26,324 nt of DNA from DASPKX01 sp035627835 (GTDB lineage Bacteria > Verrucomicrobiota > Verrucomicrobiia > Limisphaerales > SXQI01): the NCBI GenBank assembly GCA_035627835.1, contig DASPKX010000021.1, positions 1 through 26,324 on the forward strand, written 5' to 3'. The position numbers and the translations under genes were made by a program. The notes beneath the pieces are model-generated. The model searched no databases. It saw only the letters and a list, made by a program, of their open reading frames with translations, and was not told where the DNA came from. Below are positions 21,374 to 26,324 of the stretch, piece by piece (within the stretch, counting starts at the first letter, position 1; the number at the start of each line of letters is the position of its first letter).

Positions 21374-22666
21374 TTATAGATACAGCTCGATGAGCTTTGC
21401 GGCCACTGCGTCTGTGCATTGAAACGCAGGATCACCGCCAATGTTCGTGACGATCACGAACGCGACATTTTTTCCCTGGGCGATCCAGACATTGGTGTAC
21501 CACTGTGTGTTCGAGCCGGTGTGGTTCAACGCCTTCCCGCCAGCCCAGGGGCGGTCCGTCACCCCCCAGCCAAGGGCGTATCCTTGCCCTGCGACATCGG
21601 CGTAGAGCTTTTCGTAAGTCTCGCCTTTCAGGAGCTTTCCTTCCCCCCGTGCGCCTTGCAGATGGAAGGCCGCATATTCAGCCATGTCCACCAGTGTGCA
21701 ATGCACCGTTCCTCCCGGCCCAATCGCGGGCGGATTATCCGCGCTCCTTCCCGGCTCGATTGGGGAAGGGGAACCATTCTGGAATGCGTGACCCCACGGG
21801 TGGTTGATATAGCGCGGTGTGGCGGGCACACCGAATCCAGCGCTCTCCATCCCGACCCGTGCAAGCAACTTCCGCGTGATCAACTCCTCCCAGGGCACGC
21901 CTTCAATCTTCTCCATCATCGCGCCGGCAATGGCATAACCCGCATTGGAGTAAGTGTAGCCCGTGCCCGGCGTGCGAATCGGCGCGGCCGCCGTCACCCT
22001 CCGCACCAACAAAGCCCGCTGCTCGCGTGGCGTTCCGCCATGGTTCCATAACTCATCCCAAAGACCATTGGCGTTCAGGTCTCCGGGCGCGCCCGCGCGA
22101 TGACAGAGCAACTGCTCCAGCGTCACATTTTTCCAGCGTTCATGCATGCCGGTCATTTCGGGAAAAATCGAGCCGACTGTGGTGGTCCAGGTGAGCTTGC
22201 CCTCATCCACTAACACACCGGCCAAGGTTGCGGTCATGGATTTGGTGAGGGAGCCGTGATGCCACTTATCCTCAGGAGTGACCGGTTCGTTAACGTTCCA
22301 TTTGCGGTTTCCAGTAAACCCCAGGGCAACGACAGCGTTGGATTTCACGACGGCGCATGCGAGCGCAGGTGTCTTGAAGCGGGCGCGAATTGGCTCGAGA
22401 GTTTCCCGCAAATCGCGAATCTCAACGCTTCGCACTCGGAAGAATTGATTCGTCTCAGCCAGCAATGTGGTCCGCGCCACTGTGCCTGACTCGGCCACCA
22501 TCGCGCCTCCAAGGGCAGCCCAATGGGCCAGGTCGCCAGAGCTTTCGAGAATGTGGGATTGTTTGCCGGACGCTAAAAATGAAAGCTCCACTGTCCGCTG
22601 GATCTTTAACTCCTGGGCGGTGACAGCGGCGCAGCCCATCAACGCGCCCGCAAAAATTCGTCTCAT
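21374..22666 (-). CDS. Secreted serine hydrolase, class C beta-lactamase / PBP4-like family
   Basis: 430 residues from the ATG at 22666, chosen because 'MRRIFAGALMGCAAVTAQ' is a compact signal peptide; the frame is open upstream to 22810 and overlaps the divergent SIMPL gene. Residues about 20-80 form a small module ending in 'ETNQFFRVRSV', typical of secreted verrucomicrobial and planctomycete proteins. The beta-lactamase fold follows: Ser139-Leu-Thr-Lys142 ('GSLTKSMTATL'), Tyr239-Ser-Asn241 ('YTYSNAGYAIAG'), and 'NHTGSN' (His382-Thr-Gly) in place of KTG, as is common in esterase/peptidase-type members. It should hydrolyse an ester, D-peptide or beta-lactam in the periplasm; true antibiotic resistance is not implied. 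The CxxCH protein gene starts 3 bp after its stop. Confidence 0.9.
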   Translation of the reverse strand: MRRIFAGALMGCAAVTAQELKIQRTVELSFLASGKQSHILESSGDLAHWAALGGAMVAESGTVARTTLLAETNQFFRVRSVEIRDLRETLEPIRARFKTPALACAVVKSNAVVALGFTGNRKWNVNEPVTPEDKWHHGSLTKSMTATLAGVLVDEGKLTWTTTVGSIFPEMTGMHERWKNVTLEQLLCHRAGAPGDLNANGLWDELWNHGGTPREQRALLVRRVTAAAPIRTPGTGYTYSNAGYAIAGAMMEKIEGVPWEELITRKLLARVGMESAGFGVPATPRYINHPWGHAFQNGSPSPIEPGRSADNPPAIGPGGTVHCTLVDMAEYAAFHLQGARGEGKLLKGETYEKLYADVAGQGYALGWGVTDRPWAGGKALNHTGSNTQWYTNVWIAQGKNVAFVIVTNIGGDPAFQCTDAVAAKLIELYL

Positions 22667-22754
22667 GGCTTTGCCACCATAAAAGCCGGGCACTCCTGCT
22701 TCCACCATCTTTTTTGATCCAAACGGCAGGAATTTCCGTCTAACCTCCAACGTT

Positions 22755-23501
22755 ATGATGCGCAATGTTTGGATCCTCGGGGCCGCGCTCTTGCTCGCGC
22801 TCTCCACCACTTACGGCCAAATCCCAGCTCCCAACGCGGTCGAACTCGCCCAAAAGCCGAGTCTCACCGTCTCTGGTCGCGGCGAAGTCTATGCCGCCCC
22901 GGATCGCGCAACCGTGCGGCTAGGCGCCCACGCGAACGCGCCGGACGCGGCGGCAGCGCAAGCGAGTGTGAATGCGATCATGGACAAGGCGTTGGCCGCT
23001 ATTAAGGCCGTTGGTGTCGCTGAGAAGGCGCTCCGCACCGTCGGCCTGAATGTTCACCCAATTTACGGCAACCATCAGCCGGGCAGGGAGGGGGAGGAGC
23101 CAAAGATTGTGGGCTATCGAGCCTCAAACACTGTGCAGGTCACGCTCGATGAACTTACGAAGATCGGCAAAGTCATTGATGCCGCGATGAACGCTGGCGC
23201 CAATCAACTCGAAGGCGTTTCCTTTGAACTGCGCAACGACACGGAAGCTCGGGCGCAAGCTCTTCGCTTGGCTGCGGCCGAAGCGTCCGCAAAAGCGCGG
23301 ACGCTCTCGGAGGCGCTTGGAGCGCCGTTGGGCAACATCGCTGAGATCACCGAGGGAGGTGTGACGGTGGAGCCACCGAGGCCAATGTTCGACATGGCTG
23401 TTCGTTTCCGGGAGGCATCCGCATCCACCCAAGTGCAAGCGGGTGAGGTGCGGGTCGAGGCTTCCGTGACCCTGCGCTACTCCCTGCGTCCCCGTCAGTA
23501 A
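22755..23501 (+). CDS. SIMPL-domain (DUF541) secreted protein
   Basis: 248 residues from the ATG at 22755; a second ATG follows immediately at 22758. The signal peptide is 'MMRNVWILGAALLLALSTTYG'. The mature protein begins 'PSLTVSGRGEVYAAPDRATV', the hallmark N-terminus of SIMPL/DUF541 proteins (E. coli YggE-like, BP26-like). The body contains 'ALRTVGLNVHPIYG', 'IVGYRASNTVQVTLDELTKIG' over two segments, and 'ALRLAAAEASAKARTLSEALG'. These periplasmic proteins form ring or channel-like oligomers in some species and are associated with oxidative-stress tolerance; the molecular role is not settled. It is transcribed divergently from the serine hydrolase, with 88 bp between the start codons. The next gene is 114 bp downstream. 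Confidence 0.92.
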   Translation: MMRNVWILGAALLLALSTTYGQIPAPNAVELAQKPSLTVSGRGEVYAAPDRATVRLGAHANAPDAAAAQASVNAIMDKALAAIKAVGVAEKALRTVGLNVHPIYGNHQPGREGEEPKIVGYRASNTVQVTLDELTKIGKVIDAAMNAGANQLEGVSFELRNDTEARAQALRLAAAEASAKARTLSEALGAPLGNIAEITEGGVTVEPPRPMFDMAVRFREASASTQVQAGEVRVEASVTLRYSLRPRQ

Positions 23502-23574
23502 ACCGCCAGCGCGCATGCGCCCGGCATTGCCCTGCGGGGGCTTCCTCCATCGCCCTGATTCTGCTGCTTCCTGA

Positions 23575-23591
23575 AATTACATATCGTAATT
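23575..23591. promoter_or_regulatory. Inverted repeat in the glgX leader, possible operator
   Basis: AATTAC-ATATC-GTAATT: 6-bp perfect arms around a 5-bp spacer, centred 33 bp upstream of the debranching-enzyme start codon. It is AT-rich against a GC-rich background and could be a repressor site. There is no direct evidence of function. Confidence 0.35.
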
Positions 23592-23615
23592 GCCGGAAGG
23601 GACAGACCAGGATTA

Positions 23616-25736
23616 ATGGACGGAAAAATTTTACCGGGGAAGCCGTTCCCCCTTGGCGCGACATTCGATGGCAACGGCGTTAATTTCGCGGTCTATTCAG
23701 AGCGCGCGACGCAAATTGAAATTTGTTTGTTCGATGACCTTGGTGTTCCACAATCCAGGAGCATCCCGCTGCCGGAGTTCACCGGCTTTGTCTGGCACGG
23801 CTACGTTCCCGGGCTAAAGGCCGGCCAACTTTACGGGATTCGCGCGGACGGTGAGTTTAATCCCTCCGCAGGGCTGCGCTTTAATCGCAACAAAATCCTC
23901 ATCGATCCTTACGCCAAGGCGATCGCCGGCCGTATGGATTGGAACGCGCCGATATTCTCGTATCCGATGGACCATCCGGATGCGGATCTCGCGTTCGACG
24001 ACAACGACAACGCGACGGGCGTCCCCAAGTGTGTCGTCATTGATGATGACCAGTTCGATTGGGAAGGCGACGCGCCTCTCAAAATTCCCTGGAACGATTC
24101 CATCATTTACGAGCTTCATGTCCGCGGCTTCACCATGCGTCATCCGGAGGTTCCAGAAGCTCTTCGGGGCACGTATCTGGGCCTTGTGTCTGAGCCCGTC
24201 ATTGATTACCTCAAGAAACTCGGCGTCACCGCCGTGGAGTTGCTTCCGGTGCACGATTTCCTGCGCGAAAAGCATCTCCTGGACAAAGGCTTGACCAACT
24301 ACTGGGGTTACAACACGCGCAATTTCTTCAGCCCCACCACGCTTTATTCCAGCTCCGGGGACCGGGGCCAGCAAGTCACGGAGTTTAAGCAGATGGTCAA
24401 GCAGCTTCATAAAGCTGGCATCGAGGTGATCCTGGACGTGGTTTATAACCACACCTGCGAGGGAAACCACCTCGGCCCATCGATCTCTTTCCGCGGACTG
24501 GATAATCCCACGTACTACCACCTGGTCGCTGACGACAAGCGCTATTACATGGATTACACGGGGACTGGGAACAGTCTGAACGTGAACCATCCGCAGGTGC
24601 TGAAGCTGATCATGGACAGCCTACGCTACTGGGTCACGGAGATGCATGTGGATGGGTTCCGCTTTGATCTCGCCTCGGTGCTCGCGCGTGAGCTTTACGA
24701 TGTCGATAAACTGGCTGCCTTCTTCGATATCATTCACCAGGATCCGATCCTTTCGCAGGTAAAGCTCATCGCGGAGCCTTGGGATGTGGGCATGGGCGGT
24801 TATCAGGTGGGCAACTTCCCGGTGCTTTGGAGCGAGTGGAATGGCAAATACCGGGATGCTGTCCGCAAGTATTGGAAGGGTGACGAATGGCAGATCCAGG
24901 AATTAAGCGCTCGCTTGCTCGGGAGCAGCGACCTTTACCAGGACGACGGACGCGAGCCTTATAACAGCATCAACTTCGTCATCGCCCACGACGGCTTCAC
25001 CCTGGCCGATCTCGTTAGCTACAACGAAAAGCATAACCTGGCCAACGGTGAGGAGAACCGCGATGGCGCGGACGACAACAATTCGTGGAACTGCGGTGTC
25101 GAAGGCTACACGGATGATCCAGCGATCAACGAGCTTCGCCTTCGCCAAATGAAAAATCTAACGGCGACGTTGCTCCTCTCCCAAGGGGTTCCGATGATTT
25201 GCGCCGGTGATGAGGTTGCGCGAACGCAGCTAGGCAACAACAACTGCTATTGCCAGGATAACGAACTCAGCTGGCACGATTGGGAAATTAGCGGCCACAA
25301 ACAGGAGTTGCTCGAATTCACTCGAAAGCTCATTGAGCTGCGCAAAGCGCACCCGAATCTCCGCCGCCATAAATTCGTTCGTTGGCGCCGGCTGCATCAT
25401 GAGACCGCACGGGATGCCATTTGGATTTCCCCCGACGGGCGCGAAATGACAGAGGAAGACTGGCACGTGGGGTACGCCCGAACGATCGGTCTTTATCTGG
25501 ACGGCACTAAGCTTGAGTGGCTCTCGGAAGATGGCGATATCGTAACCGACGAAAGCTTCCTTCTCCTCTTGAACGCTCACCACGAGGAGCTGGACTTCAC
25601 CCTTCCTCCCGGCGAGTTCAGTCTGCTTCTTACCACTGCCAACGAACCTCAGCCCATCAGTGGGGGCAAACTAAAAATGACCGGGCGTTCGCTCACACTC
25701 ATGCGGGGCCGCATGCAAGTCTCGCAGCTCGCCTAG
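23616..25736 (+). CDS. glgX: Glycogen debranching enzyme (GlgX/isoamylase-type, GH13)
   Basis: 706 residues from the ATG at 23616. The N-terminal CBM48 domain opens with 'GKPFPLGATFDGNGVNFAVY' (8-27), followed by the GH13 barrel: 'IIYELHVRGFT' (163-173), 'VILDVVYNHT' (271-280), the nucleophile Asp351 in 'DGFRFDLASVL', the acid/base Glu387 in 'LIAEPWD', and Asp459 in 'FVIAHDGFTLADLVSYN'. The C-terminal beta domain contains 'LLLLNAHHEELDFTLPPG'. Length and the 'YNEKHNLANGEENRDG' segment match GlgX, which hydrolyses alpha-1,6 branch points of glycogen limit dextrins in the cytoplasm. Bacterial isoamylases and the TreX type are close alternatives. Other glycogen genes are not in the window. A 17-bp inverted repeat lies in the leader. 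Confidence 0.94.
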   Translation: MDGKILPGKPFPLGATFDGNGVNFAVYSERATQIEICLFDDLGVPQSRSIPLPEFTGFVWHGYVPGLKAGQLYGIRADGEFNPSAGLRFNRNKILIDPYAKAIAGRMDWNAPIFSYPMDHPDADLAFDDNDNATGVPKCVVIDDDQFDWEGDAPLKIPWNDSIIYELHVRGFTMRHPEVPEALRGTYLGLVSEPVIDYLKKLGVTAVELLPVHDFLREKHLLDKGLTNYWGYNTRNFFSPTTLYSSSGDRGQQVTEFKQMVKQLHKAGIEVILDVVYNHTCEGNHLGPSISFRGLDNPTYYHLVADDKRYYMDYTGTGNSLNVNHPQVLKLIMDSLRYWVTEMHVDGFRFDLASVLARELYDVDKLAAFFDIIHQDPILSQVKLIAEPWDVGMGGYQVGNFPVLWSEWNGKYRDAVRKYWKGDEWQIQELSARLLGSSDLYQDDGREPYNSINFVIAHDGFTLADLVSYNEKHNLANGEENRDGADDNNSWNCGVEGYTDDPAINELRLRQMKNLTATLLLSQGVPMICAGDEVARTQLGNNNCYCQDNELSWHDWEISGHKQELLEFTRKLIELRKAHPNLRRHKFVRWRRLHHETARDAIWISPDGREMTEEDWHVGYARTIGLYLDGTKLEWLSEDGDIVTDESFLLLLNAHHEELDFTLPPGEFSLLLTTANEPQPISGGKLKMTGRSLTLMRGRMQVSQLA

Positions 25737-25775
25737 GATTGGCAGCTTCCCCGCGGAGCGAAAGGCGCTCTCCTA

Positions 25776-25795
25776 TCGCAGATCCCAATCTGCGA
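25776..25795. terminator. Hairpin between convergent glgX and glpK, possible terminator
   Basis: A perfect 8-bp stem, TCGCAGAT (25776-25783) with ATCTGCGA (25788-25795), and loop CCCA, 40 bp after the glgX stop. A smaller GAGCG/CGCTC hairpin is just before it (25756-25770). Neither strand has a good T-tract directly after the stem, so intrinsic termination is uncertain. Confidence 0.4.
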
Positions 25796-25826
25796 AAATT
25801 TGTGAAATCGGCGGACTTCCCCCGCC

Positions 25827-26324
25827 TTACTCCGCAATCCAGGATTTCGCGCGCCCGAGCGCTTTCTGCCAATCCGCAGAGAGCCTTTTGCGTTCAAGAC
25901 CTTTCATGGAAGGAGTGAAGCGCCGATCCACTTGCCATTGGCCGGCAATCTCCGCCTGGTTTTTCCAGAATCCCACAGCCAGGCCCGCCAAATAACACGC
26001 ACCCAGCGCCGTGGTTTCGGAGACCTTCGGCCGCACCACGGGCACACCGAGCAAGTCGGCTTGAAACTGCATGAGTAAATTGTTAGCGCACGCGCCGCCA
26101 TCCACCCGCAGTTCTTTCAACTTCAATCCCGCATCCTTTTCCATCGCTTGCAAAATGTCTGCGACCTGGAAAGCAATGCCTTCTAGGGCAGCCCTCGCAA
26201 TGTGCGCTTTGGTTGTTCCACGCGTTAATCCGACCATTGCGCCACGCGCATACTGATCCCAGTGCGGCGCGCCCAAACCGGCGAACGCGGGCACGATATA
26301 AACACCGCCATTGTCCTTCACCTG
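25827..26324 (-). CDS. glpK: Glycerol kinase, C-terminal part (5' end beyond the window)
   Basis: The frame is open at the right edge and ends at a TAA at 25827-25829, giving 165 C-terminal residues. The segment 'NGGVYIVPAFAGLGAPHWD' with 'ARGAMVGLTRGT' is the FGGY-kinase C-terminal signature of glycerol kinase. 'LRVDGGACANNLLMQFQADL' and 'ETTALGACYLAGLAVGFW' are the adenine-binding and helix segments of the same fold. The product phosphorylates glycerol to sn-glycerol 3-phosphate in the cytoplasm. The rest of the gene and any glycerol transporter lie outside the window. The C-terminus is complete and normal, so there is no sign of truncation other than the window edge. Confidence 0.93.
   Translation of the reverse strand, partial: QVKDNGGVYIVPAFAGLGAPHWDQYARGAMVGLTRGTTKAHIARAALEGIAFQVADILQAMEKDAGLKLKELRVDGGACANNLLMQFQADLLGVPVVRPKVSETTALGACYLAGLAVGFWKNQAEIAGQWQVDRRFTPSMKGLERKRLSADWQKALGRAKSWIAE

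Noticed and set aside
21374..22666. Antibiotic-resistance beta-lactamase
   Set aside because: The KTG motif is HTG and the architecture fits the broad esterase/peptidase serine hydrolase group, so resistance is not supported.
23814..24590. 258-codon open frame antisense to glgX
   Set aside because: It mirrors strongly conserved GH13 sequence, has low-complexity Val-rich content and no recognisable domain.

Overview
The window reads as chromosomal DNA of a free-living Gram-negative bacterium, most likely a member of the Verrucomicrobiota or the wider PVC group. This is inferred from gene content, not from a marker gene. The pointers are a PQQ-type propeller fused to a DUF1080 (3-keto-disaccharide hydrolase-like) domain, many Sec-exported proteins of unknown role, a verrucomicrobial-style 'QFFRV' module before a serine hydrolase, moderately high G+C, and mostly weak Shine-Dalgarno sites. 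I see no insertion sequence, phage gene, CRISPR array, tRNA or rRNA. The gene density is that of ordinary core chromosome.

Layout from left to right: (1) 1-2687 (-): a large secreted protein, cut by the left edge, that begins with three tandem 177-residue domains. (2) 2897-4774 (+): a TIM-barrel sugar isomerase/epimerase and a Gfo/Idh/MocA oxidoreductase, 12 bp apart. (3) 4879-7477 (+): a complete NitT/TauT-type ABC importer (binding protein, ATPase, permease). (4) 7478-9496 (-): HU, a strong terminator, panE, and an exported methyltransferase-like protein coupled to panE by an ATGA overlap. (5) 9642-13066 (-): an SGNH/GDSL hydrolase, the PQQ-propeller/DUF1080 protein and a DedA membrane protein. 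(6) 13067-13470: a divergent regulatory region with a 10-bp tandem repeat. (7) 13471-15293 (+): a CusF-SCO copper lipoprotein and a coiled-coil zinc-ribbon protein. (8) 15290-19487 (-): a REC-PAS-helical protein, kaiC, kaiB, apaG and a DUF1802 gene. (9) 19653-20036 (+): an exported rhodanese with a textbook terminator. (10) 20126-22666 (-): a class C beta-lactamase-like serine hydrolase and a CxxCH protein. (11) 22755-25736 (+): a SIMPL-domain protein and a GlgX-type debranching enzyme. (12) 25827-26324 (-): the C-terminal part of glycerol kinase.

The most interesting part is the Kai cluster. KaiC is a full double-domain protein with both Walker A motifs, both Glu-Glu pairs, the Ser-Thr autophosphorylation pair and a recognisable A-loop/tail. 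KaiB is full length. Directly upstream on the same strand is a response regulator whose C-terminal helical domain looks like the KaiA C-terminal / RsbU N-terminal fold and which carries no enzymatic output domain. This makes it a candidate KaiA-like partner built as REC-PAS-KaiA-like, outside the cyanobacteria. The domain call comes from reading the sequence and from remembered family patterns, so a profile search and structure prediction are needed.
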